Below are positions 55,101-63,139 of a DNA stretch of 64,000 nucleotides, piece by piece. Below the pieces are notes generated by a model, which was not told the origin of the DNA, did no database searches, and saw nothing but the letters and a program-made list of their open reading frames with translations. The stretch covers positions 186,001 through 250,000 of the forward strand of contig DASVQF010000051.1 of assembly GCA_036389315.1 (NCBI GenBank), given 5' to 3'. The position numbers and the translations under genes were made by a program. The stretch is from DASQYE01 sp036389315. GTDB lineage: Bacteria; Acidobacteriota; Blastocatellia; Pyrinomonadales; Pyrinomonadaceae. Numbering within the stretch: position 1 is the stretch's first letter; every line of letters starts with the position of its first letter.

Positions 55101-55959
55101 TCTCCGCCTTGGTACGGTACGTGCGACGCTTCCAGCCCGCATAGAAGTCTTCGATCTGCTGTTTGAGCGCCTTCCTTTCGCCCCGAATCTTGGCCTCGGA
55201 TTGATAGAGCGCGGCGATCTCTTCGACGCGAATGCCGCGATAGTTGTGCCCTTTGATCTTGCGCCCGCCGACAGTCAGGCCGTCCTTCAAGCTGGCGTAG
55301 GTCAGATCGTCAACCTGTCCCATGAAGCGGTTGAGGTCGTCCAGGCTGTTGATCTTCGCTTCGTAATATCCGGCCGACGGCTTGAACAGGTCTTTGACGT
55401 TGACGGGGTCGCGGCGCGTGACGGTCGCCGTCTGTTGCACGGGGCTGTCAAAGGGCCGCAGCTCGTACTCGAAGACCAGCAGCTTCGCCGGCAGCTCGCC
55501 CAGGTTCTTGCGCTGTTCGTCGGCGATGCGCGCCAGTCGCTCGTCGCGTTCGGCCGAGGTGTCGGCCGGCACGAGCGCCAAGACCTGCCCGTCGCCGATG
55601 TAGCAAGAACGTGTATCCCCGTATTCAAAGCTGGCGACCGGCTGCATGTAGCCGTGCCGTATCGATGGCAGGTCGAAAAGCGCCTTGTTGATCTCATCCG
55701 GAGAGAGCCCTGAAGAAGAGACGACGGTGAAGAGCAGCCAGTCGCGCATCTGATCCATCCGCTCGCGCGCCGTCAAGTCCTCCAAAGCCTCGCGCCGCGC
55801 AGACAGGTTGACCATGCGCGCCTGCCCGACCGGAAACTCTTTGAAAGCGCCCGTCCGGCCTGCCGCCTGTGAAGACCTCTGAGGAAAATAGAGATACCCG
55901 ATCAGGATGAGGGCGAGGGCGATGGCTGCCAGGCTGCCGAGATCAAGAAGCTTTTTCAT
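52192..55959 (-). CDS. very large exported or membrane-anchored protein
   Basis: 1255 residues from the ATG at 55959 (GGAGG eight bases upstream). One N-terminal helix (LGSLAAIALALILIGYLYF) anchors it; the rest would lie outside the cytoplasm. No domain recognised. Helical with coiled segments in the first third (residues 200-330, KALKQQIEDF, KAEKTELLRQ), mixed in the middle, beta-rich near the end, and a strongly acidic tail (CLDNDEQDGRDDDNCDDEDRD) that could bind calcium. It lies between the CHAT gene (70 bp) and the small membrane gene (67 bp). Perhaps the envelope component of the CHAT/TIR operon. Confidence 0.82.
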   Translation of the reverse strand: MKKLLDLGSLAAIALALILIGYLYFPQRSSQAAGRTGAFKEFPVGQARMVNLSARREALEDLTARERMDQMRDWLLFTVVSSSGLSPDEINKALFDLPSIRHGYMQPVASFEYGDTRSCYIGDGQVLALVPADTSAERDERLARIADEQRKNLGELPAKLLVFEYELRPFDSPVQQTATVTRRDPVNVKDLFKPSAGYYEAKINSLDDLNRFMGQVDDLTYASLKDGLTVGGRKIKGHNYRGIRVEEIAALYQSEAKIRGERKALKQQIEDFYAGWKRRTYRTKAEKTELLRQFAQEEDALLEKLRQARRAGHLVGSSGFSLDPTFDYPALLSKFDSTIGPSLRRLLSDGSPSVLQTSSQDGSSTSGSSGLLLAENSVEQKIKRARDGLANKDADPLFNLLDELASRGADGKEIAEKIGKDIREAHGYQVARYDGELGGTETGMVLFYTDLLAKLWAMNYQGSAPVNDVAEFHPMTALPVSSVYRQEIQELSNTRLWFGTQARGFQVADKGQSMLFARTATRVYAASSNSLKPGDEKQPNAESAAFLGWWDDHYEEIARFEPEYERLNEIMKWSLVVTWLNQQEQGAKLGFLQDVTVEHGNWFPDWVKQRPQLRYTAWDKIGFYQRGANDTATETLPRLESEHYRWFGREKWLVGGVSLASEETFARRAALSTESEVAQLARRSNLNYAAGESTGTALKTLEGTTYRFASTSAKEALTTATAKSGAKMRGLYGEVANEPVARSVAHASDGLSISTRVGDVPLGDLNISSAENGFRVGWASRDIDAGTSLGRRLSMSGNPDKAAKVLALDPNVEASIRLPGNDGFLIKLEGSERWLRVTPEGAQPASLGQSYAARVGSFDARARNYQLKWVKAEELSGSLGGDTALRLRKVANTADRYEMEIGPLDAAVGEPLTVEQEGVRLSGRLNRETGEVTFASRDLPQAVRDNPGLLRRLVAEAPQAGARLGADLGRLMPELRNGDFRTAARELVAAPDAFKAQLDQSISKGVVECQGLLLNGEYEMAGRRAEELIQLFGPRDDLRLHKVIAELNVPQSTRNSLTQLAAQGNRPTIFDEFSARLNNGLSLNGRGEGVSLQREGGDLSMRYEFPNLNGSVPMGAGEPNQIKAYIYVQDTPGFNNIDWQLSPQRTLEAAISGKIEGRVFRLPRGDVARFKPSVIFDKAEGITFRAVNPGGTGGGFRGPRYFVGNGNPSHYLWSKDFIPRLYPIVPCLDNDEQDGRDDDNCDDEDRDTQLVIVRQ

Positions 55960-56026
55960 GAGGGAGACCTCCAACGCAAAAGGAGAAGACTGCACGCCAA
56001 AGGAGCGACGGGCCGAAGAGCGAGCG

Positions 56027-56524
56027 TTACTTGTTACCGGCCTTCACCAGTTGTTTATAACGCGCGACGTGTGCGAGGGCGTTGGCGTCGAGTTTGCCGG
56101 GCTGCTCTGCGACCCAATGCACCAGCGCCTCGCTGTAGAGGCCGACGACATCCGCTTCGCGCGCATCGCGGCTCCCGTTGAGCGGCCGGTGCGTCAGAAA
56201 TTTTTCCGCGCTCTCGATAACGTGCAGGCTCTCGCCCCGGCTGTTGGCCTCTAGCATCTGGCGAAACGCAGCATCACGCGCATGACGCGCCCAGATGTCG
56301 CGCGCGAGCAATCCGCCCGCCACCAGCAGAAGCACGACTGCCGCCGCCACCTGAATCATCACACGCATATCCAGCTCGGCCAGCAGTGATGGACGAGGAT
56401 TCGCCCGTCGCCGCTCGTCCGCAGCGCCTCCCATGCCCAGCAGGTCGTCCAGTTCGCCGAGCGGGCTCTTCTCGCGCGCCGATGAATCGTCGTCGCCGCC
56501 GTAGTCGAACGTTCCAAGTGACAT
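56027..56524 (-). CDS. small single-helix membrane protein
   Basis: 165 residues; AGGAGG before the ATG. The first 50 residues are acidic and disordered, with GELDDLLGMGG. One membrane helix (about 55-75) is followed by a helical C-terminal domain (about 80-165). The LDDLLG segment is reminiscent of the LDDLFP tail of the vWA protein at 26996, perhaps a shared docking motif (weak inference). Between the TIR gene and the 1255-residue gene, probably the same transcript. Confidence 0.78.
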   Translation of the reverse strand: MSLGTFDYGGDDDSSAREKSPLGELDDLLGMGGAADERRRANPRPSLLAELDMRVMIQVAAAVVLLLVAGGLLARDIWARHARDAAFRQMLEANSRGESLHVIESAEKFLTHRPLNGSRDAREADVVGLYSEALVHWVAEQPGKLDANALAHVARYKQLVKAGNK

Positions 56525-56592
56525 GACTTTTACACCTCCTGCTGCGGGCGTCCGTCGCCTGCGGGCGCGTAGTGAAGAACACGGGCGCGCTT

Positions 56593-57717
56593 TTAGCGCG
56601 TAATATCGAAGTAGGTGGCGAGGGCGGCCCAGCTTCCCGGGTCAAGTTGACGAAGCCTGGTCAACAGTAACTCGATATCTTGCGTGCCGAGCGTCCGGGC
56701 CGGGATGCTCGGGTCGGCCGTCATCCAGTCAAAGGCGAGCGGCTCATCCGTGATGATCGCCAGCAGTTGCTCACGCCCCGGCTGGCCGGAAACCTGGAAC
56801 GATTCATAACGCATGCCTGGCTGTGGCAGGTAATTGATCCCTTCACGGATTCGCGTGTCGGGAGCAAACCAGGAAGGGCACAGGCAGTAGACGATCCCCT
56901 CGGGCCCCTCATCGAGCAACAACAGATGGCCCGCGCGCTCTGCCTGAACAGCCAGTTCAAGGCGACTGCCGATTTTATGCCCGTGCTGCGCGCCTTGCTG
57001 TGGCGCGCCGAGGCCGCGAAAGGTCGGCCGTGACTGCCGTGCGGGATCGGCGCGCGCCGTAGCCGCCAGAGGCCAGATGCGATCAGTGAAGCTGGCGAGT
57101 GAGCGCAACCCGTCGAGATCGGCTCTGCGCTGTGCGGGCCGTAAGCCAGAGTCGTCGGCCAGGGCCGGGCTCGATGCGCCGGCAGATGACGACTGCGCCG
57201 GGGCAATGCTCGCCACGCCTGCCTTCGTCAGCGCGCGATGGACGCGCGGCAGCCATTCGCCGACAGGCCGGTCGCAGAGTTCTATCCACTGGCTGCCTTC
57301 GAGGAAGTACTGGAGCTGCTCAGGGAAATCAACGGCTTCGAGCAGCAAGGGCAGGTAGGGGCGCGCGTACTTCCACGCGAGCATGATCTCCTGATTCACA
57401 TTACGCGAGCGCAGCGAGGCATCCGAACACATCAGGATAAAGACCCGGCTCAGCCTGATGCCGCGCGCGATGTCGAGCGCGTAGTTGTCGCCGCCCTCGA
57501 CCGAGTACTGATCGAGCCAGTAGCTAATGCCCAGCGCGGCGAGCTGATCGACCACGCGCCGCACCTTGTCGTAATCGCGCCGCGCGTAGCTGATGAACAC
57601 CTCGGGCTGGGACGGGGCGGCTGGCTGTAAGGCGTGGGGGTCGGCTGACACTGGTGCTCGTCGATTGACGACACGGCGGGCCTCCCCGCAGCGCGTCGCT
57701 AGTGTAAGTGAAGCCAA
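56593..57717 (-). CDS. TIR-domain protein
   Basis: 374 residues from a TTG at 57717; a GTG at 57651 gives 352. The TIR domain spans about 37-165: EVFISYARRDYDKVRRVV, WLDQYSVEGGDNYALDIARGI, VFILMCSDASLRS and NVNQEIMLAW. E110 is at the place of the catalytic Glu of TIR NADases (as in SARM1), so it may cleave NAD. The C-terminal half (about 190-374) is a separate domain of unknown type, perhaps a sensor. First gene of the operon that ends with the CHAT protease; TIR and CHAT are both typical effector domains. Confidence 0.88.
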   Translation of the reverse strand: MASLTLATRCGEARRVVNRRAPVSADPHALQPAAPSQPEVFISYARRDYDKVRRVVDQLAALGISYWLDQYSVEGGDNYALDIARGIRLSRVFILMCSDASLRSRNVNQEIMLAWKYARPYLPLLLEAVDFPEQLQYFLEGSQWIELCDRPVGEWLPRVHRALTKAGVASIAPAQSSSAGASSPALADDSGLRPAQRRADLDGLRSLASFTDRIWPLAATARADPARQSRPTFRGLGAPQQGAQHGHKIGSRLELAVQAERAGHLLLLDEGPEGIVYCLCPSWFAPDTRIREGINYLPQPGMRYESFQVSGQPGREQLLAIITDEPLAFDWMTADPSIPARTLGTQDIELLLTRLRQLDPGSWAALATYFDITR

Positions 57718-57903
57718 GACTGAGGCAGGCGTGGGCGCGCTGCCAGCAATTTAAAGGACGTTGCGCGTGAAAAGAGCCATCTCTCGCTCTGGATAACGTT
57801 AATGCCGGGAGTTTAAGTCTCGCCTCACGCGCATGTCAAGAATTTGCCCGCAATATCGCGCGTGCCGCCGCTCGTGGGCGGCGAACTGCGCGCTCGGGCG
57901 GGA

Positions 57904-57912
57904 TGCTATAAT
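57904..57912 (+). promoter_or_regulatory. extended -10 promoter
   Basis: TGC-TATAAT at 57904-57912, a consensus extended -10 box; no clear -35. It lies 27 bases before the small gene at 57939 and reads toward the candidate selenoprotein. Confidence 0.55.
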
Positions 57913-57938
57913 TCGGATCGAACGGCAAGGCTCTTGTT

Positions 57939-58094
57939 ATGATTGTGAAAAGAATCAAGGAAAGATTTACGCGCGAGACCGACCCTCATAAAATCCTCCT
58001 GCTGGTGGAAGAGGCGGGGACGATGTGCAGCGAGGAGTTGCTGGACTTCATCTCTGAGAGACCGCGCAAGGTCGTCCCTCAACCAGGGACTTGA
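57939..58094 (+). CDS. small hypothetical protein upstream of the selenoprotein
   Basis: 51 residues, MIVKRIKERFTRETDPHKIL..., charged and helical, no signal peptide. It ends 13 bases before the GTG of the metal-binding gene and follows the TATAAT box closely. No strong ribosome site. May be a real small protein or a leader peptide; moderate doubt. Confidence 0.4.
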   Translation: MIVKRIKERFTRETDPHKILLLVEEAGTMCSEELLDFISERPRKVVPQPGT

Positions 58095-58107
58095 AAGAGA
58101 ATACACT

Positions 58108-58422
58108 GTGAACAGAAGAAAATTTATTAGCGTCCTGACCCTGGCTCTCATCTGCTCTCCGGCGGGCGAAGTCTCTGCCGCCACGCGCACGGTCATTATC
58201 ATCGTCACGGGCATGACCTGAGGTGCTTGCGCCCGCTCGGTCGAGCAGGCTTTGTTGAGCACGGAGGGAGTCGAGGCGGCCAGCGTCAGCTATGAGAAGG
58301 GCGAGGCGTGGGTCAAGTACGACGACAGGAAAGTGACGGTCGCCAAGCTGCGCCAAGCCATCAACAGCACCGGCTTCAAAGCCGTCGGCGTGAAAAGGGC
58401 GCGCGGTCTCTCAAGGCAATAG
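58108..58422 (+). CDS. periplasmic HMA metal-binding protein (MerP/CopZ type), candidate selenoprotein with TGA at codon 38
   Basis: 104 residues if TGA is read as selenocysteine. Starts at a GTG; signal peptide about 1-25 (RRKFISVLTLALICSPAG...VSA). Then the heavy-metal-associated domain: VIIIVTGMT-U38-GAC41-ARSVEQALL, ...YEKGEAWVKYDD and LRQAINSTGFKAVG. The normal motif is GMTCxxC, and the TGA (58219-58221) replaces exactly the first Cys, giving UxxC. The frame and family pattern continue without a break to TAG at 58420. A SECIS-like hairpin follows the TGA (next entry). Sec-containing MerP-like proteins are known in other bacteria. The alternative is a nonsense mutation. Role: binding Hg, Cu or similar in the periplasm. 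Confidence 0.75.
58219..58250 (+). promoter_or_regulatory. bacterial SECIS-like hairpin
   Basis: After TGA (58219-58221), GCC (58231-58233), a C-A mismatch, then GCTC-GGTC-GAGC and GGC (58248-58250) form a 3+4 bp stem with loop GGTC beginning 18 bases after the TGA. E. coli fdhF has its GGUC loop at about +19, so spacing and loop match the SelB-binding type. Confidence 0.6.
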
Positions 58423-58594
58423 TTCGGTAACGGCCTCTTGGAATATTGAACCGAGCCCGGATAGAATGGCTTTGGGCCAAGACAGTTCATGGACGGGAAC
58501 AACAGTTTTACCGTGAGGGTTTGAAACCTTCAGCACGACTGGCCCGTATTTCCCGAGTCGTCTCACTTCTGCATTACTTATCAAGGAGAAGATC

Positions 58595-59425
58595 ATGCGT
58601 AAATTCCTGTTGGGAATGGTCGCGCTGCTGCTCTGTAGCGTGCCCGCTTCGGCACAGAGCGCCGAAGAGATCGTCGCCCGCTATATCAAGACCATCGGCG
58701 GCATGGACAAGATTCAGGCCGTCCAGACCTTGCGCCGCACGGGGCGCTTTCAGGGCGGCGGCGGCTTCGAGGCCCGCATCCTTGAAGAGAACAAGCGGCG
58801 CGGCATGGTGCGGCAGGAGTTCACGTTCCAGGGCTTGACGGGCGTCGTCGCCTACGACGGGCGCACGGGCTGGAAGATAGAGCCGTGGCAGGGCAAGAAA
58901 GACCCGGAGCCGCTCGGCGAGGAAGAGATGAAACAGATCACCGAAGACTCCGACTTCGACGGCCCGCTCGTCAACTACCAGCAGAAGGGAAACCGCGTCG
59001 AGTTCGTCGGCATGGACACGGTCGAGGGCACGGACGCCTACAAGCTGAAGGTGACGCTCTCCAGCGGCGACGTGCGCTACTACTACATGGACACGGACTA
59101 CTTCGTTCCGATCAAGATTGACACCAAGCGGATGATACGCGGCGCGGAACGGGAGTACGAAACCATCCTCGGCGATTACAAGGAGGTCAACGGCTGGTAC
59201 TTGCCCTTCTCCATTGAGAGCAACGTCAAGGGGAGCCAGGACAAACAGAAGACCCTCTACGAAAAGATAGAGGCCAACGTCGCCCTCGACGACAGCCGCT
59301 TTGCTCGCCCCACGCAGGGCGCTCAGCCGCGCCAACCCGCAGAGGAGCCGCCCGACGCTTCCAAGACTCAGCCGAAGAAGCCGCCGCAGGCCAGCAAGCC
59401 GCCCGCCAAGCCCGTTCGAGATTAA
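58595..59425 (+). CDS. exported LolA-like / outer-membrane lipoprotein-sorting-like protein
   Basis: 276 residues; AAGGAG before the ATG. Signal peptide (1-20, cleaved after ASA). The mature part has alternating beta strands typical of the LolA/LolB half-barrel: IVARYIKTIGGMDKIQAVQTLRRTGRF, GLTGVVAYDGRTGWKIEP, YKLKVTLSSGDVRYYYMDTDYFVPIKI, YKEVNGWYLPFSIES. The C-terminal 40 residues are Pro/Lys-rich and disordered. Such proteins occur next to Asp-box exported proteins in Acidobacteriota. It may carry lipid or lipoprotein in the periplasm; the cargo is unknown. The next gene begins 46 bp after the stop. Confidence 0.82.
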   Translation: MRKFLLGMVALLLCSVPASAQSAEEIVARYIKTIGGMDKIQAVQTLRRTGRFQGGGGFEARILEENKRRGMVRQEFTFQGLTGVVAYDGRTGWKIEPWQGKKDPEPLGEEEMKQITEDSDFDGPLVNYQQKGNRVEFVGMDTVEGTDAYKLKVTLSSGDVRYYYMDTDYFVPIKIDTKRMIRGAEREYETILGDYKEVNGWYLPFSIESNVKGSQDKQKTLYEKIEANVALDDSRFARPTQGAQPRQPAEEPPDASKTQPKKPPQASKPPAKPVRD

Positions 59426-59471
59426 GCAGGAAAGACGAGCGCCTATCGAGAGAGGAACAAGGTTAAAGCTT

Positions 59472-62400
59472 ATGAAGGAAAAATTGATCTTGCGGTTGTC
59501 GGCAACGGTTCTCGGCCTGATGATGGTCACAAATCTTGCAGCGCAAACCACTGCGCCTGCCGCTGCTCAGCAGGGCGGGGCGGGTGTCAAAGTGGATTCG
59601 GATACGATTTCGGGCCTCGGCGCGCGCAACATCGGCTCGGCCGCGATGAGCGGTCGCATAGCGGCCCTGGACGCCGTCTGGGAAGGCAACCGCCTGACCA
59701 TCTACGTCGGCTCGGCCTCGGGCGGCGTCTGGAAGTCCGTCAACGGCGGCACGACCTTCAAGCCTGTCTTCGATAAGCAGGCCGTGCAGTCCATCGGCGC
59801 GGTCACGATTGACCCGAAGAACCCGAAGACGATCTGGGTCGGCGCGGGCGAGTCCTGGACGCGCAACAGCGTCTCTGTGGGCGACGGCGTCTACAAGTCC
59901 ACGGACGGCGGCGACACCTGGACGAACATGGGGCTCAAGGAGTCTGAGCGCATAGCGAAGATTCTGGTTGACCCGACGGATACAAACTCCGTCTACGTCT
60001 GTGTGCCCGGAAAGCTGTGGAGCGATTCCGACGAGCGCGGCCTCTACAAGACGACCGACGGCGGAAAGAGTTGGGCCAAGATTCTCAAGGGCGCGAACGC
60101 TTCGACCGGCTGCTCGATGATCTCTATGGACAGGCAGAACCCGAAGACCATCTACGCCGGGATGTGGGACTTTCGTCGCAAAGGTTGGACGTTTCGCTCC
60201 GGGGGCGATGGGCCCAATGCGCCTTCGGGCAGCGGTCTTTTCAAATCTACGGACGGCGGGCAGACCTGGACTGAGCTTGACGACAAGAGCGCCCGTGGCC
60301 TGCCCTCGAAGCCCTGGGGGCGCGTGGCCGTGACCTCTGCGCCGTCGAAGCCGAACGTCGTCTATGCCTTTATCGAAGCCGAGCCGCCGAAGAACGGGCT
60401 CTATCGCTCGGACGACGGCGGGCAGACCTGGACGGCGGGTGATCGCAGCCAGAGCATGATCTGGCGTCCCTTCTACTTCGCCAACCTGATCGTCGATCCG
60501 AAGAACGAGAATCGTCTTTACAAGCCTGACTTCTCCCTCATCGTCAGCAACGACGGGGGCCGCAGCTTCAGCAACATCTCGGGCGGCGCGCACGGCGACT
60601 TTCACGATGTCTGGATTGACCCGAACAACTCAGACCACCTGATCACGGGCGACGACGGCGGGCTCTGGTACTCCTACGACGCGGGCAATCGCTGGTGGAA
60701 GGCCGAGAACCTGCCCGTCTCGCAGTTCTATCATGTGAGCGTGGACATGGAGCGGCCCTATCGCGTCTACGGCGGATTGCAGGACAACTCTTCCTGGGTT
60801 GGCGAATCGCAATTTCCGGGCGGCATCACGAATCACCAGTGGGAGAACATGTACGGCGGCGATGGCTTCTGGATGTTCGCAGACCCTTCGGAGCCGGATT
60901 ATCTCTACGCCGAATACCAGGGCGGCGGCATCTCGCGCATCAACCGCAAGACGCACGAGACGCGCAACATTCAACCGCTGCCCAATTACAAGGAAGGGAA
61001 GCTGCGCTATAACTGGAACACGCCGATTCACCTCTCTCCGACGCAGAAGGGCACGATCTACATCGGCGCGCAGTTTCTTTTCCGCTCGCGCGACCGTGGG
61101 CAAACGTGGGAGCGCATCTCGCCAGACCTGACGACGAACGACCCCGAAAAGCAGAAGCAGGAACAGTCGGGCGGCGTGACCGTTGACAACTCCGCTGCCG
61201 AGATGCACACGACCATCTATGCAATCTCCGAATCGCCTAAGAATCCGAACGTCATCTGGGCCGGGACGGACGACGGCAACCTACAGGTGACGCGCGACGG
61301 CGGCAAGACCTGGACGAACGTCGTCAAAAACATTAAGGGGCTGCCCCCCGACGCTTGGGTCTCTTATATAGACGCGGGCCATTTTGAAGAGGGCACGGCT
61401 TACGCCTCCTTCGACCTGCACATGTTCGGCGACATGCGGCCGTACCTCTATAAGACGACTGACTACGGGCAGACCTGGACGCCGCTCGCGGGGGAAGGAA
61501 GCACTGTGCGCGGCTACGCGCACGTCATCCGCGAAGACCTCGTGAACCGCGACCTGCTCTTTGCGGGCACGGAGATGGGCCTCTGGATTTCCCTGGACGG
61601 CGGTCGGCAGTGGGCCCAGTACAAAGGCGGAGAGATGCCTAACGTGGCCGTGCGCGACCTGGTCGTCCACCCGCGCGACCACGATCTGGTGGTAGCCACG
61701 CACGGGCGCGGCATCTGGGTCATAGACGACATCACGCCGCTGCGCGCCCTGACGCCCGAGACGCTCGCCAGGGACGCGCTCTTCGTCGAGGCCCGGCCCA
61801 GTGTGCAGCGCATCCCGGCGCAGGGCGGTTGGGCCAACGGCGACGCCATGTTCATTGGGCCCAATCCGCCCGACGAAGCGATCATCACCTATTACCAGAA
61901 GCGGCGTCACATCTTCGGAGACCTGAAGATAGAGGTCTTCGACCAGGCGGGCAAACTGATGGGCGTCATCCCGAGCAGCAAGCGGCGGGGACTCAACCGC
62001 GCAACGTGGTCTATGCGGCTGAAGCCGCCGAAAGTGCCGACGGCCGCGAGCGGAGCCTTCGGCGCGACCTTCGGCCCCCGTGTGCTGCCCGGCACTTACA
62101 CCGTCAAGATGACGAGGGGCAAGGAGGTCTACACGACGCCCTTGCAGGTCATGATAGACCCGCGTGCAGGCTACACGCAGCAGGACAGGCGCGCGCAGCT
62201 AGACCTCTCAATGAAGCTCTACAACATGCTCGGCGAGATGACCTTCGCCGTGGACAGGATCAACGGCCTGCGCCTTGCGCTCGAAGACAGGGCGGCGCGC
62301 CTTCCCGCCACAGACCTGCTCCGCGAGCGATTGCATGCGGCCTCGGCCGCAGTGGACGAGCTGCGGCGCAAGATCGTCGCGACCAAAGAGGGCGGCGCGA

Positions 62401-62699
62401 TCACGGGCGAGGAGCGGCTGAGAGAGAACTTGAGCGACCTCTACGGCAACGTCGTCGGCTTCGAGGGCCGCCCCTCGCAGACGCAGGTGGAACGCACCGC
62501 AGCCATAGAGCGCGAGCTGGCCGATGTCGTCCGCGACTTCGACGCCTGGATGGCCAAAGAGCTTGCGGGCATAAACTCCGAGCTGGCCCGCAAGAAACTA
62601 CAGCCCATCATGCCGCTCACACACGAGGAATGGGACAAACTGGCCGCCCAAAGCACCGGCCCCAACGCCAACGCCCAACGAGACTGGGACGCCAGGTAG
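59472..62699 (+). CDS. exported VPS10/sortilin-like Asp-box protein
   Basis: 1075 residues from the ATG at 59472. Signal peptide (1-24, LAAQ). The body is a large beta-propeller with many Asp-boxes of the S/T-x-D-G-G-x-T/S-W type: KSTDGGDTW, KTTDGGKSW, KSTDGGQTW, RSDDGGQTW, TRDGGKTW, KTTDYGQTW. The last 300 residues are helical with LRLALEDRAARLP. Secreted sortilin-like proteins of about this length are abundant in Acidobacteriota; some are annotated as glycosidases but no catalytic pair is evident. Likely periplasmic or surface ligand-binding protein, in one unit with the LolA-like gene. Confidence 0.9.
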   Translation: MKEKLILRLSATVLGLMMVTNLAAQTTAPAAAQQGGAGVKVDSDTISGLGARNIGSAAMSGRIAALDAVWEGNRLTIYVGSASGGVWKSVNGGTTFKPVFDKQAVQSIGAVTIDPKNPKTIWVGAGESWTRNSVSVGDGVYKSTDGGDTWTNMGLKESERIAKILVDPTDTNSVYVCVPGKLWSDSDERGLYKTTDGGKSWAKILKGANASTGCSMISMDRQNPKTIYAGMWDFRRKGWTFRSGGDGPNAPSGSGLFKSTDGGQTWTELDDKSARGLPSKPWGRVAVTSAPSKPNVVYAFIEAEPPKNGLYRSDDGGQTWTAGDRSQSMIWRPFYFANLIVDPKNENRLYKPDFSLIVSNDGGRSFSNISGGAHGDFHDVWIDPNNSDHLITGDDGGLWYSYDAGNRWWKAENLPVSQFYHVSVDMERPYRVYGGLQDNSSWVGESQFPGGITNHQWENMYGGDGFWMFADPSEPDYLYAEYQGGGISRINRKTHETRNIQPLPNYKEGKLRYNWNTPIHLSPTQKGTIYIGAQFLFRSRDRGQTWERISPDLTTNDPEKQKQEQSGGVTVDNSAAEMHTTIYAISESPKNPNVIWAGTDDGNLQVTRDGGKTWTNVVKNIKGLPPDAWVSYIDAGHFEEGTAYASFDLHMFGDMRPYLYKTTDYGQTWTPLAGEGSTVRGYAHVIREDLVNRDLLFAGTEMGLWISLDGGRQWAQYKGGEMPNVAVRDLVVHPRDHDLVVATHGRGIWVIDDITPLRALTPETLARDALFVEARPSVQRIPAQGGWANGDAMFIGPNPPDEAIITYYQKRRHIFGDLKIEVFDQAGKLMGVIPSSKRRGLNRATWSMRLKPPKVPTAASGAFGATFGPRVLPGTYTVKMTRGKEVYTTPLQVMIDPRAGYTQQDRRAQLDLSMKLYNMLGEMTFAVDRINGLRLALEDRAARLPATDLLRERLHAASAAVDELRRKIVATKEGGAITGEERLRENLSDLYGNVVGFEGRPSQTQVERTAAIERELADVVRDFDAWMAKELAGINSELARKKLQPIMPLTHEEWDKLAAQSTGPNANAQRDWDAR

Positions 62700-62712
62700 C
62701 AAACTCAGGCCG

Positions 62713-63069
62713 AATGCTCCATTTGTCACGATAAATGGAGCATTCGGCGCAACAAACGGAGCATTTGCCCAGATAAGTGCAGTATTTGTCAGGGCAAATG
62801 CTCCATTTATCGCGAGGAAAGTAACATTTGCCTGGACAAATGCTACTTTGGTCGCGGCAAAAGCTGCTTTTGTCCTGATCTGAGCAGCTTTTGCCGCGTC
62901 CCAAGTAACATTTATCGTGAGAAAAGCTCCATTTGTCACGACTGAAGTAGCTTTGGTCACGTCCTGAGCTACTTTTGCCGCGTCCTAAGTTACTTTTCTT
63001 GCGACGAAAGCTGCTTTTGTCGTGCCCGGATTAACTTTGGTCGCGACCCAGGTTACTTTTTTCGCAGCT
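62713..63069. repeat. 21-bp tandem array 2, quasi-palindromic units (17 copies)
   Basis: Seventeen consecutive units of exactly 21 bp, each with a core near AAATG-NNN-CATTT or AAAGYNNCWTTT, then about 8 bases rich in GTCGCG. Examples: the unit at 62713 begins AATGCTCCATTTGTCACG and the one at 62734 AATGGAGCATTCGGCG. The core is close to its own reverse complement, so both strands read as N-A-P-F/N-G-A-F heptapeptides, but + strand stops (TGA, TAA) inside it argue against coding. No gene in 62700-63139. Confidence 0.85.
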
Positions 63070-63139
63070 CCCACTTCCGCCGACAGTTTCGAGGCAGCCG
63101 CCGCCGCTTAGTCTAAATTTAGGCAATAATATACTTGAC

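Noticed and set aside
58219..58221. Simple nonsense mutation in the metal-binding gene
   Set aside because: Cannot be excluded, but a single TGA exactly at the Cys codon, an otherwise intact frame and a GGTC-loop hairpin at the SECIS distance make recoding more likely.
62598..62960. Minus-strand heptapeptide-repeat protein over array 2
   Set aside because: It arises because the repeat core is self-complementary and the period is seven codons; it also overlaps the VPS10 gene end and has no ribosome site.
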